Made by a program: the position numbers and the translations under genes. A stretch of 19,457 bases of DNA from Chloroflexota bacterium (GTDB lineage: Bacteria > Chloroflexota > Dehalococcoidia > UBA3495). Every line of letters starts with the position of its first letter. Within the stretch, counting starts at the first letter, position 1. Shown here piece after piece: positions 1 to 6,998 of this stretch. Under the pieces are notes generated by a model, which did no database searches, had not been told where the DNA came from, and saw only the letters and a program-made list of their open reading frames with translations. The DNA lies in assembly GCA_022563275.1 (NCBI GenBank), contig JADFNR010000038.1:6932-26388 (forward strand). Reading direction: 5' to 3'.

Positions 1-282
1 GATGTCCTCGGCGTACTCCCGGTCAAATCCCAAGCCATCCACTGCGGTCGCCGCAAAAGGCTGATACAAAGCACCAAGAAATACGAGGATGACGCCCATG
101 AAGTAGCCGCTAAGCCGCAATGCGACCGCCAGGTTGTTTTTGGTGACGACTTCCTCATCGATCTTGTAGGGGGTGATAATATCCCTCGCTAACTTAGCGA
201 TCACCAGTACGACCAACCCCAGCCCAACAAACACCAATCCCCGGGGGATAATTTCCAGTGTGTCGATAAATGCGTCTATCAT
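1..282 (-). CDS. DUF350 family inner-membrane protein, 5' part (C-terminus outside window)
   Basis: The minus strand is open from ATG at 282 to the window edge, giving 94 residues with no stop, so the C-terminus is cut off. The protein begins MIDAFIDTLEIIPRG and has a hydrophobic segment at about residues 13-30, then a basic/acidic loop, then a stretch NLAVALRLSGYFMG leading into a second membrane segment. That second block is the hallmark of DUF350. Family members are small multi-pass membrane proteins of unknown function, often found beside polyamine or glutathionylspermidine-synthase-like genes (general knowledge). Here the gene is divergent from a carboxynorspermidine-decarboxylase-like gene, which fits that association. 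An earlier ATG a few bases upstream is out of frame and stops at once, so 282 is the start. No strong ribosome binding site is seen. Confidence 0.8.
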   Translation of the reverse strand, partial: MIDAFIDTLEIIPRGLVFVGLGLVVLVIAKLARDIITPYKIDEEVVTKNNLAVALRLSGYFMGVILVFLGALYQPFAATAVDGLGFDREYAEDI

Positions 283-628
283 TGCTTTACCATCTGAAAA
301 ACGTTCCTTCCGCGATTCGAATCATAGTAGATGTAAGAGTAAATTTTAGACATTGATCGAGAAATTTATGAAAGATATCGACCTATCTGACGGTTTTTGT
401 TATTGTAGTGGGCACGCTGGAGCCGGTCAAACGAATTCCTGGTGAATTTGGTTAGGTTAATGGATGAATCACCTGAATAATTCCTCGGCCCACGCAAACG
501 AGAACACGTAGCCGCCAGTGTAGCCCCCGCCGCAAATGCGGTTTTGACTTCATCGCGTGTGCGGCAAGTGCGGACCTGGCGAAGCTCTCTGCCCATGACT
601 ATTAGACCCTATTGGAATTAGTTGGATT
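283..628. other. Divergent intergenic region, no supported gene
   Basis: These 346 bases separate the DUF350 gene from the decarboxylase operon and must hold both promoters. I could not find a convincing -35/-10 pair on either strand. A possible TATGAT -10 lies on the minus strand near 321-326, but no matching -35 stands at the right distance. An open minus-strand frame at 366-596 has no family resemblance and is not called as a gene. Confidence 0.5.
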
Positions 629-1861
629 TTGAGCACCAATCCTAATCAAACGACAATAGACGAATTAGCAGAGTTGGCATTGGTGTTTGCGGGCGCCGCA
701 GATTCCATCGCGACGCCGGCGTTCGTTTATGAAGATGCGTTCATCGAATCCCGGTGCCAGCACCTCAAAGAGATTGCCGGCAAAGCGAACTGCAAACTCC
801 TCTACTCGATCAAGGCGTTAACTTTGCCCTGGGTATTGGAACTGATCGCACCTCATGTTCACGGCTTCTCCGCAAGTTCGCTGTTCGAAGCAACTATCGC
901 GAGAAATGTCCTTTCACCGGAAGGTACCGTTCATCTAACGACTCCGGGTTTGAGGCCGAATGAAGTTAGGAAAATATCAGAGAATTGCGATTACATCGCC
1001 TTCAACACTGTGTCCCAGTGGCTGCGCCACAAGGATGACGTCTCGGAAGACCTGGAGATTGGGCTACGCGTGAATCCAGAAGTCTCATTTTTAGACGACC
1101 CTCGGTACGACCCTTGCCGAGCCTACTCGAAACTCGGTATATCCGCCTACGCCATCAAAGAGGCATTGGGCCGACGTTCCCCGGCGTCCCACGGTATCAG
1201 CGGATTGCTCTTTCACAACAACTGCAACTCGCCAGATCTTCAAGAGGTTTTGGTATCGGTCCAAAAATTGGAAAGGGAAATCGATTACGTGCTGGCAGGT
1301 TTGAGGTGGATCAACCTAGGCGGTGGTTACCTGTTCGACAAAGACAGCACTAATCAAGATGCATTTTACGAGGCCGTTGCCTCCCTGCAGACGAAATATG
1401 GTCTGGAAGTTTTTATTGAGCCCGGTTCGGCTTTCGTGAGGGACGCGGGGTTTCTCGTATCCAAAGTACTTGACCTGATCGAGAGCGAGGACAAATCAAT
1501 CGCGGTCTTAGATACAACTGTGAACCATTTGCCCGAATCCTTCGAATATGATTGGCGCCCTGACATATTGTTGGACGTTGAAGGCGGACGGTATCCCTAT
1601 ATCATCGCCGGGTCTACTTGTTTGGCGGGCGATGTTTTTGGCGAATATGCGTTTGCCGAGCCGTTGGAGATCGGGTCCACGGTTGTGATGTATGGCGTTG
1701 GGGCGTACAACCTGGTAAAGGCCCATACGTTCAACGGACTTCCATTGCCCTCGATATATTCCCTTGGCGCCGACGGTGAAGTCACGTTGATGAAAGAATT
1801 CACTTTGGAAGAGCAATCTTTGAGATGGGGGTTTAAAGCCAGTGCGTGTTTCCGAAATTGA
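629..1861 (+). CDS. nspC: Carboxynorspermidine decarboxylase-like PLP enzyme (fold III)
   Basis: A 410-residue protein that matches NspC along its length. NspC decarboxylates carboxynorspermidine or carboxyspermidine in the alternative polyamine pathway, in the cytoplasm. Visible motifs: the PLP lysine K62 in YSIKAL; the block GLRVNPEVS followed by DPCRAYSKLGI; FHNNC; the phosphate-binding INLGGGY; IEPGSAFVRDAG; and CLAGD with C331 and D335 as the substrate-side catalytic pair, followed by NGLPLPSIY. About 20 extra N-terminal residues precede the family start, and the total is longer than the roughly 380 aa of Vibrio NspC. The start is TTG with only a weak upstream GGA, so the true start is uncertain. 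It is the first gene of a three-gene operon. No carboxynorspermidine dehydrogenase is visible here, so substrate identity is inferred from family only. Confidence 0.85.
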   Translation: MSTNPNQTTIDELAELALVFAGAADSIATPAFVYEDAFIESRCQHLKEIAGKANCKLLYSIKALTLPWVLELIAPHVHGFSASSLFEATIARNVLSPEGTVHLTTPGLRPNEVRKISENCDYIAFNTVSQWLRHKDDVSEDLEIGLRVNPEVSFLDDPRYDPCRAYSKLGISAYAIKEALGRRSPASHGISGLLFHNNCNSPDLQEVLVSVQKLEREIDYVLAGLRWINLGGGYLFDKDSTNQDAFYEAVASLQTKYGLEVFIEPGSAFVRDAGFLVSKVLDLIESEDKSIAVLDTTVNHLPESFEYDWRPDILLDVEGGRYPYIIAGSTCLAGDVFGEYAFAEPLEIGSTVVMYGVGAYNLVKAHTFNGLPLPSIYSLGADGEVTLMKEFTLEEQSLRWGFKASACFRN

Positions 1862-3188
1862 TTTTCAGTTGCCTTGCCCTCCCGATGGCGGCAGCATTCT
1901 TAAATGGCTGGCCCATCAGGCCCAAGAGAAACTTCCTGCCGGGGAGGAGCTGGTCCGGCTGGTGATCACTGAGTCGAACCAGGAATTCTACAATTGCGAG
2001 GCTACCACCTACCAAGCTGGCGGAGACGCGCATCAGATTCCGTCCGGCATGGCGCTGGAATTTCGCAAGCGCCAGTCGGAGAATACCGGTCATTTCAACG
2101 TAGCTATGTTGATTCCAACCGGAATCGGCGCCGCCATCGGCGGACATGCCGGAGACGCAACGCCGGTGGCCCAACTACTGGCCTCGGTGTGCGACAACCT
2201 GATCATTCACCCCAACGTTGTGAATGCATCTGACATAAACGAGATGCCGGCGAATGCTCTTTATGTAGAAGGGAGCGTTTTGTGCCGGCTGATTATGGGG
2301 ACGGTTGGAATACAACCGGTCCGGGGAAATCGCGTGTTGGTGCTGCTGCATCCACACCCTGACCGGATATTCACGGACCTAGCGGTCAATGCGGTAAACG
2401 CGGCCCGGTCCTCCTACGGGCTGAATTGCCCGAAAGTGATTGAGATGGACCGCCCGTTGGTGATGAATCCCGAGTACACCGAATCCGAAAGAGCTGCCGG
2501 CAGCGTCGAAGGTTTTGAGAACCTTTTTTATCTCCTTGATAAATACCGCGGAGAATATGACGCCGTGGCTATAGCGTCTGTGATCTCGACGCCTCTGCAT
2601 TATTACAGCGATTATTTCTGGAGTGACGGCGGCATGGTCAACCCATGGGGAGGGGTTGAATCCATGCTGACTCATACGATTTCAAGCCTGTATAACTTAC
2701 CATCGGCACACGCTCCGATGCTGGAATCGCAGGAAGTTTTAGATATAGAAACCGGTGTTGTCGATCCTCGAATGGCCGCGGAGGTCATCTCGGTCAGTTT
2801 CTTGCAATGTGTCCTTAAAGGGCTTCAAAGAAGCCCGAAAATAATTGCGGACAAGGAGGCCATGCGAGAGCCTGGCATATTGACGGCACGAGATATCTCG
2901 TGTCTGGTGATACCTGATCGTTGCCTCGGCCTACCGACATTAGCGGCCTTGGAACAGGGGATTCCGGTCATCGCTGTCCGAGAAAACATTAATCTTATGA
3001 AGAACGATCTAGAAGCGCTTCCCTGGGCAAGTGGGCAGTTGCATATCGTCGAGAATTATTGGGAGGCTGCGGGCGTTTTAAGCGCCTTGCGGTCCGGGAT
3101 TGAACCATCGGCCGTTCGCCGGCCTCTTCGGTCTATCTCGTTGCAACAGACCCCAACAGCTTTGCCGATGCCGGATCAACTCCCTTAA
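1842..3188 (+). CDS. DUF3326 domain protein, function unknown
   Basis: A 448-residue soluble protein. I recognise it as DUF3326 by the block LIPTGIGAAIGGHAGD (from about residue 90), then the segments IIHPNVVNASDIN and ALYVEGSVL. The C-terminal third has a Rossmann-like stretch with CLGLPTLAALEQGIPVIAV. Roughly 88 residues at the N-terminus form an extra region before the recognised domain. No catalytic residues have been established for the family to my knowledge. The GTG start lies inside the last 20 bases of the decarboxylase gene, with a GGGGG run about ten bases upstream, which suggests translational coupling. Position between a decarboxylase and a glutamine-synthetase-like ligase suggests a role in the same amine pathway, but that is inference. 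Confidence 0.8.
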   Translation: MRVSEIDFQLPCPPDGGSILKWLAHQAQEKLPAGEELVRLVITESNQEFYNCEATTYQAGGDAHQIPSGMALEFRKRQSENTGHFNVAMLIPTGIGAAIGGHAGDATPVAQLLASVCDNLIIHPNVVNASDINEMPANALYVEGSVLCRLIMGTVGIQPVRGNRVLVLLHPHPDRIFTDLAVNAVNAARSSYGLNCPKVIEMDRPLVMNPEYTESERAAGSVEGFENLFYLLDKYRGEYDAVAIASVISTPLHYYSDYFWSDGGMVNPWGGVESMLTHTISSLYNLPSAHAPMLESQEVLDIETGVVDPRMAAEVISVSFLQCVLKGLQRSPKIIADKEAMREPGILTARDISCLVIPDRCLGLPTLAALEQGIPVIAVRENINLMKNDLEALPWASGQLHIVENYWEAAGVLSALRSGIEPSAVRRPLRSISLQQTPTALPMPDQLP

Positions 3189-3190
3189 CG

Positions 3191-4549
3191 ATGACAACGC
3201 GAGAAGAGATTCGAGAACGAGTAACGAACGACAACGTTCACTATTTGCTTGCCCAATTCGTTGATCTGCACGGTTCCTCTAAAGTGAAACTGGTTCCCGC
3301 GGACCAATTGGACAAGCTAATTGATGAAGGAGCCGCGTTCGCCGGAGCCGCTCTGCCAGGTCTGGGGCAGTCTCCGAACTCGCATGACATGATGGCTCGG
3401 ATAGACCTGGATACTTACACCCTTGTCCCATGGACCGATGGCATCGCCCGCTTCGCCAGCGATTTATTCGTAGACGGGCAGCCTCACATGTTCTGCCCTC
3501 GGCAAAACTTAAAACGCGTCCTGGCAAAAGTACGCCAGGACGGTTACACATTCAACGTGGGGATCGAGCCCGAGCATCACCTTGTCTCCAAAAAGAAGGA
3601 CGGTTCGATAGTCGTGTGGGACCCGAACGATGTGGATAATCTTCGAAATCCTTGCTACGACTTTAAGGGGACTTCAAACGCGACCAGTTACCTTCGAAAA
3701 ATGATGGATTCCATGAGTGACTTGGGCTGGGAGCCTTACCAGTCCGACCACGAAGACGGCAACGGCCAATATGAAATAAATTTCGCCTACTCGGAGGCTT
3801 TGACAACGGCAGACCGCTACACATTTTTTAAAATGATGGCGAGCCAGTTCGCCCATGAGATCGGCGCGATCGCCACCCACATGGCCCAGCCGTTCACCAA
3901 TAAGGTAGGTAACGGGGGCCACATCCACTATCACTTGGCGGACCCACTGACGGGTGAGAACCTATTTCTTGACGAGGAAGACCCTAGAGGCTTGGGCTTG
4001 TCGCAGTTCACCTATCAATTTATCGGTGGGATATTCGCCCATGCGCCAGCCTTATGCTCGGTCATGTCGCCAACCGTAAATTGCTACAAGCGGCTGCAGG
4101 TGGAACCTGGCATAACATTTACCGATTTTGATTTCCTGTGGACGCCTGCGAATATAGCGTATGGGGACAACAACAGGACCCAGATGATCCGTACGCCTGG
4201 ACCTGGCCACCTCGAAGACCGCAGCATGTCGTCTGCCGCCAATCCTTATCTCGCCTTGAGCGCCTACGTTATGGCGGGCCTGGATGGGGTACGAAGGAAT
4301 CTAGATCCTGGAGAGCCCAATCTGGGGAATCTATACAGTTTAAGCCCTGAGGAGCTCCGCCTTCGTGGAATTCGATTATTGCCTCAGACATTGGACGAAT
4401 CATTGGCGGAGTTGAAGCAAGACGAAGTAGTGCAAGAATCATTGGGTGTCATCTACGAAGAATTTGTAGCCCTGAAAGAAGCCGAACTGCGGGAATTCCG
4501 CCGCCAGGTAACTCCATGGGAAATCGAGCGGTATTTAACGCTCTTTTAA
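3191..4549 (+). CDS. Type III glutamine-synthetase-like ligase (GlnT/GmaS-type)
   Basis: A 452-residue ligase of the class-I GS fold, closest in pattern to GlnT (type III glutamate-ammonia ligase) and gamma-glutamylmethylamide synthetase. These enzymes activate the gamma-carboxylate of glutamate with ATP and transfer it to ammonia or an amine. Active-site residues present: E126 and E128 in GIEPEHH, E188 and E195 in HEDGNGQYE, H244/H246 in NGGHIH, the NNR triplet ending at R329, R334, and E342/R344 in LEDRS before AANPYL. The flap position where classical GS carries a glutamate (YEAP) appears to read FLWTP here, as in amine-using relatives. That argues for an amine rather than ammonia as acceptor, by analogy only. 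The ATG lies 2 bases after the DUF3326 stop with no clear ribosome binding site, consistent with coupling. Last gene of the operon. Confidence 0.85.
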   Translation: MTTREEIRERVTNDNVHYLLAQFVDLHGSSKVKLVPADQLDKLIDEGAAFAGAALPGLGQSPNSHDMMARIDLDTYTLVPWTDGIARFASDLFVDGQPHMFCPRQNLKRVLAKVRQDGYTFNVGIEPEHHLVSKKKDGSIVVWDPNDVDNLRNPCYDFKGTSNATSYLRKMMDSMSDLGWEPYQSDHEDGNGQYEINFAYSEALTTADRYTFFKMMASQFAHEIGAIATHMAQPFTNKVGNGGHIHYHLADPLTGENLFLDEEDPRGLGLSQFTYQFIGGIFAHAPALCSVMSPTVNCYKRLQVEPGITFTDFDFLWTPANIAYGDNNRTQMIRTPGPGHLEDRSMSSAANPYLALSAYVMAGLDGVRRNLDPGEPNLGNLYSLSPEELRLRGIRLLPQTLDESLAELKQDEVVQESLGVIYEEFVALKEAELREFRRQVTPWEIERYLTLF

Positions 4550-5147
4550 TGGGTATTGGCCCACGAACTTCTATTCTTGTTTGTCGATAATTTTAGAGTG
4601 AGAACAACCCGTGACGGTCCGATGAGGCGAGGTGGAGCCATCAAGTCGGCCTAGAAAGTTGATCCTCGAATCCTGGCCATCTATCGAGGTGTCTAAACCG
4701 GAATTTGGTGGAGACGTTCCGTGCTCATGGAAGACCGCAGCGTGGCCGGAATGACTTTCTTTCTGCCCAGCCTCGGTCGACTGATTCGTTAGCTATGGAT
4801 CAGACCCAGCATTGGCATCCTCTTTCTGCCCGCCCCTGAGATAGTCCAACGAACGCCTAGAGTTCTCCGCCGGTTGAGACCTATTTGCTTGGCGACACTG
4901 GTGACGCTGACTCCTCCACTCTCCCAGGACGTTAGATGTGACCGAACCATGTCCGTAGTGTCTTCTGCTTGCGGCCTCCGGCCCTCAGGGCTAGAATAAA
5001 ACCGCGAATCACATCTTCATCTGAGACTGGTTCATGACGAAAATCAGGCGTACTAATGTCCGAACTAGATGGTTGCGAAACCGTAGCGGACCTCCAGTTT
5101 TATCCTGATCTAGCTTGGCAAAAGTGCGCCTTAGTCAAAATTTTAAT
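4550..5147. other. Gene-poor region with decayed coding traces
   Basis: About 600 bases between the ligase gene and tRNA-Pro. No intact gene is supported and no clear terminator follows the ligase. The minus strand between about 4789 and 5097 carries short protein-like open frames in two different frames, described separately as a probable pseudogene. Confidence 0.5.
4789..5097 (-). pseudogene. Decayed minus-strand gene, possibly transposase- or recombinase-like
   Basis: Two short overlapping minus-strand frames look like pieces of a broken gene. The upstream one runs open from about 5097 to a TAA at 4932-4934 and contains SDEDVIRGFILALRAGGRK. The second, ATG at 4950 to TAA at 4789-4791 (53 aa), contains VSVTSVAKQIGLNRRRTLG, which resembles a transposase-type helix-turn-helix. 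Neither has a ribosome binding site, and the two are in different frames, so frameshift decay is the simplest reading. Family assignment is uncertain: either an IS transposase N-terminus or a recombinase fragment. Confidence 0.3.
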
Positions 5148-5222
5148 CGGGGTGTAGCCCAGCGGTAGGGCGCCTGCTTTGGGAGCAGGAGGTCGGGAGT
5201 TCGATTCTCCCCACCCCGACCA
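5148..5222 (+). tRNA. tRNA-Pro (anticodon UGG), CCA encoded
   Basis: A full cloverleaf can be folded by eye. Acceptor CGGGGTG (5148-5154) pairs with CACCCCG (5212-5218). D stem GCCC/GGGC lies at 5157-5160 and 5168-5171. Anticodon stem CCTGC/GCAGG (5173-5177, 5185-5189) encloses the loop TTTGGGA, giving anticodon TGG at 5180-5182. T stem GGGAG/CTCCC encloses TTCGATT. Discriminator A is at 5219 and CCA is encoded at 5220-5222. The 3' half of this gene is copied about 2 kb downstream. Confidence 0.97.
5176..5217 (+). repeat. Putative attachment-site repeat, copy 1 (tRNA-Pro 3' half)
   Basis: The 42 bases from the anticodon stem to the acceptor stem of tRNA-Pro recur in direct orientation at 7148-7189 with 38 of 42 identities. 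The last 19 bases of the repeat are identical in both copies. Tyrosine recombinases commonly use tRNA 3' ends as attachment sites, which leaves such a downstream direct repeat. Confidence 0.6.
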
Positions 5223-5251
5223 GCGTACCTGCGCCCGTAATTGTCTCTTTC

Positions 5252-5267
5252 GCGGCGGCTCCGCCGC
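5252..5267 (+). terminator. Possible terminator hairpin after tRNA-Pro
   Basis: GCGGCG at 5252-5257 pairs with CGCCGC at 5262-5267 around a four-base loop, 30 bases after the tRNA. Only a short T-containing stretch follows, so Rho-independent activity is uncertain. Confidence 0.3.
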
Positions 5268-5458
5268 CGATTTCGGCCTCAGTCTGCTTATCACCCATAA
5301 GCCAATGATAGGCGCCGAGGGCGTCGGCCTTAGGTTTTTGGGCCTCGGCAAGGGGTCGTTTACCCGTATGCACTTGCGATAAGAACGGCTAGATCGCGCC
5401 AAATACCGTGGCGAATTTGCGTAAAGATAATTCGTTCCTGCTCGTCCCTTCCTCTATG

Positions 5459-5603
5459 TCAATTCAGCTTCCCCCGAATCGCCTCTCCTAGCCGACGTCC
5501 CAAAGCCTTACCTTCGGCTTTCGCACGCTCATTCGCTTTACGAAGTGCATCCGGCTCCATACGTAAGGCAACGTGGTTTCTGACCTGTGGGGCCGCGGAC
5601 CAT
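5459..5603 (-). pseudogene. Ribbon-helix-helix (CopG/antitoxin-like) remnant
   Basis: On the minus strand a frame ending at TGA 5459-5461 encodes a stretch beginning QVRNHVALRMEPDALRK and ending with GRRLGEAIRGKLN. This is the strand-helix-helix layout of CopG-type DNA-binding proteins and antitoxins. Within the frame the only ATG (5560) would delete the beta strand and leave 33 aa. An ATG at 5603 with a plausible N-terminus is in a different frame and would need a one-base shift to join it. No ribosome binding site is visible at either ATG. I read it as a frameshifted remnant. The 5' part lies over the upstream end of the plus-strand gene starting at 5650. Confidence 0.4.
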
Positions 5604-5649
5604 AATACCAGGGATACGCCGAAGGAAGAACCGTAGTAAACTGACTGGT

Positions 5650-5982
5650 ATGGTGGAATTAAAACCCTGGCTATCTGCTCAAGGACTCACAGTACGGGAG
5701 TTTGCCCTCGATCTAGACGTGCCGCTCAAGACGGCCGAGGATTGGGTATATCGCGGCGTCGTCCCGTCAACCACGAACCAAGGCAAAGTGTCCGAGTTCG
5801 TGGTCTCGCATTGTGCCCATCATTGGGTGATTGCAGTCCCCAACGGTCCGGTCAGCGAAGGCGTGTGTCAGCTATGCGGGCATCGAAGGGAGTTTCAGAA
5901 TTCCGCGCCTGACTATAGCTGGCCTGGAACCAAAGCTCCGGGCGCCACGAATAAGGCCGTCCATGGCAAATCAGCAGCGTAG
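5650..5982 (+). CDS. Small HTH-like plus CxHHW zinc-motif protein
   Basis: 110 residues from ATG 5650. An in-frame GTG at 5587 would add 21 basic residues that look non-family, so the ATG is preferred, although neither start has a well-placed ribosome binding site. Residues 5-50 (KPWLSAQGLTVREFALDLDV onward) look like a helix-turn-helix of the XRE/MerR sort. Residues 55-76 form a probable zinc site with C55, H57, H58, C73 and C76, in the pattern CAHHW then NGPVSEGVCQLCG, followed by REFQNS. I recall similar CxHHW...CxxCG...REF proteins in Chloroflexota, where they are hypothetical. The role could be a small regulator or adaptor. The gene lies within the tRNA-bounded segment. Confidence 0.6.
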   Translation: MVELKPWLSAQGLTVREFALDLDVPLKTAEDWVYRGVVPSTTNQGKVSEFVVSHCAHHWVIAVPNGPVSEGVCQLCGHRREFQNSAPDYSWPGTKAPGATNKAVHGKSAA

Positions 5983-6119
5983 GTTCCTCAGGGTCTGCCC
6001 ACAACCGCCAAGAAAGTACGAAGCCACATACTTTAGGGTATAAATCGGTCAAGGAGAGAGTGCCGAGGGGGCTTTTGTCGGGGAAACCTCAGAAGAGAGT
6101 CTCAACCACTCTGCCTAGG

Positions 6120-6293
6120 TCAGTAATTAGACGATGAGGAAGGCGTCTTGAGCGATTTTTCGTCCGAGTTGCCCTTTTCCTCTGCGAAATGCTCGGCGCA
6201 GAGTTCGACTACGGTCGCCGGGGCAATGGATAAGACCCGGAACATGGGACGCTTACAACCAATCATGGCGCATTTGCTCTTCACGTTCACCAT
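6120..6293 (-). CDS. 57-aa Cys-rich putative zinc protein
   Basis: A short minus-strand gene, ATG 6293-6291 to TGA 6122-6120. It has a good ribosome binding site: GAGG on the minus strand at 6304-6301, seven bases before the ATG. The product starts MVNVKSKCAMIGCKRP and has a probable metal site formed by C8, C13, C32 and H35 (CAMIGC ... LCAEHF). An acidic, then Ser-rich, tail follows (EEKGNSDEK, SSSSNY). The C-x4-C...C-x2-H layout is typical of small bacterial zinc-knuckle proteins. Coding character looks natural, with no internal stop and balanced composition. Function is unknown. It sits alone between a zinc-motif gene upstream and a gene-free stretch, inside the tRNA-bounded segment. Confidence 0.55.
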   Translation of the reverse strand: MVNVKSKCAMIGCKRPMFRVLSIAPATVVELCAEHFAEEKGNSDEKSLKTPSSSSNY

Positions 6294-6734
6294 ATGGGCA
6301 CCTCGGCGGAGCAGACCAGAGTTCTCAAACCCCGAAAGGGTTCATGTTGATTATCGCAAAGCTTAGAGTGAATCTCTGCAGCCCTTCTTGACGAGTTAGA
6401 GCTAAAACCAGCTAGATTCGACGGAATAGACACAAACACATACCGCGGATGTGTCAAACAGGGGCCACCCCTGGATGATTTCATTAATTCAATACTCGGC
6501 GGTCCGGCCTGCACGGTCAAGCCGGGTACACCGCCTCATATGGATTGATAATGGCATGAACGTATCAAAGATAAATTAACTGGGGTATAAACCCAATTTA
6601 TTTTCTGCCCATGCTTTCACGGGTCGTACCAGGGGGCGGCCAATTTAGCAAACAGGCCCCGCTTCCGGCCTAGGTATGGCGGCGGCCGGCGCCATCCGGG
6701 AACTTTTTGTTTGATCGGTCATCTGGTTGATACA
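6294..6734. other. Gene-free stretch within tRNA-bounded segment
   Basis: No supported gene on either strand in about 440 bases. A 77-codon open minus frame at 6287-6520 has no family resemblance and overlaps the start of the 57-aa gene in another frame. The only clear structure is the AT-rich hairpin at 6571-6604. Confidence 0.45.
6571..6604. terminator. AT-rich hairpin, possible bidirectional terminator
   Basis: ATAAATT at 6571-6577 pairs with AATTTAT at 6595-6601. Inside it GGG and CCC arms close a loop, and TTTT follows at the 3' side. It lies between the two minus-strand small genes, and on the minus strand it is downstream of the 6735-6998 gene, where it could end that transcript. Confidence 0.35.
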
Positions 6735-6998
6735 TCATTGCGCCCAAATGGGTCCTCGAACCAAATACTGCCCCCAGCCGGCGGCAAAGAAGGCAACCAC
6801 CACGACAATTAAGAACGTGAAGAAAAACACTACAGGTTTTAGGTTGTTAACCTCTCCCAAGAATCCCCGAATTCCCCCCGGCCGAGACGGTGGAGTCTGA
6901 GTTGCGCCGCACGCTCCACAAACCCACATAGCGGGGTTTGGCATACGCGCGCTGCAATTACGGCAACGTCGTTCGGTGGGTATCTCGTAGGGTTTCAC
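6735..6998 (-). CDS. Small zinc-ribbon protein with one C-terminal membrane helix
   Basis: 87 residues from a GTG start at 6998, supported by a GAGGAA ribosome binding site five bases upstream. The N-terminus holds a two-knuckle zinc ribbon with C12, C15, C27 and C30 (RCRNCSARMP ... WVCGACG). A Pro/Gly-rich linker follows, then a strongly hydrophobic helix at about residues 55-74 (PVVFFFTFLIVVVVAFFAAG). This zinc-ribbon-plus-TM layout is common among small bacterial proteins of unknown function, with the ribbon expected on the cytoplasmic face. No enzyme motif is present. The gene stands alone on the minus strand, close to the right-hand tRNA repeat. Confidence 0.65.
   Translation of the reverse strand: MKPYEIPTERRCRNCSARMPNPAMWVCGACGATQTPPSRPGGIRGFLGEVNNLKPVVFFFTFLIVVVVAFFAAGWGQYLVRGPIWAQ

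Noticed and set aside
366..596. 76-codon minus-strand frame in the divergent intergenic region
   Set aside because: No family resemblance, no ribosome binding site seen, and composition typical of non-coding sequence.
5143..5373. Possible short minus-strand protein ending near the tRNA (residues like LGAYHWLMGDKQTEAEIGGG)
   Set aside because: Composition looks protein-like, but the frame is closed upstream by a stop, needs a GTG start without ribosome binding site and runs into antisense tRNA.
5100..5402. Minus-strand open frames across tRNA-Pro encoding GWGESNSRPPAPKAG-type peptides
   Set aside because: This is the well-known spurious translation of the antisense strand of a tRNA gene.
6148..6366. 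72-codon plus-strand frame
   Set aside because: Antisense to the better supported 57-aa gene, which has a ribosome binding site and metal-binding residues.
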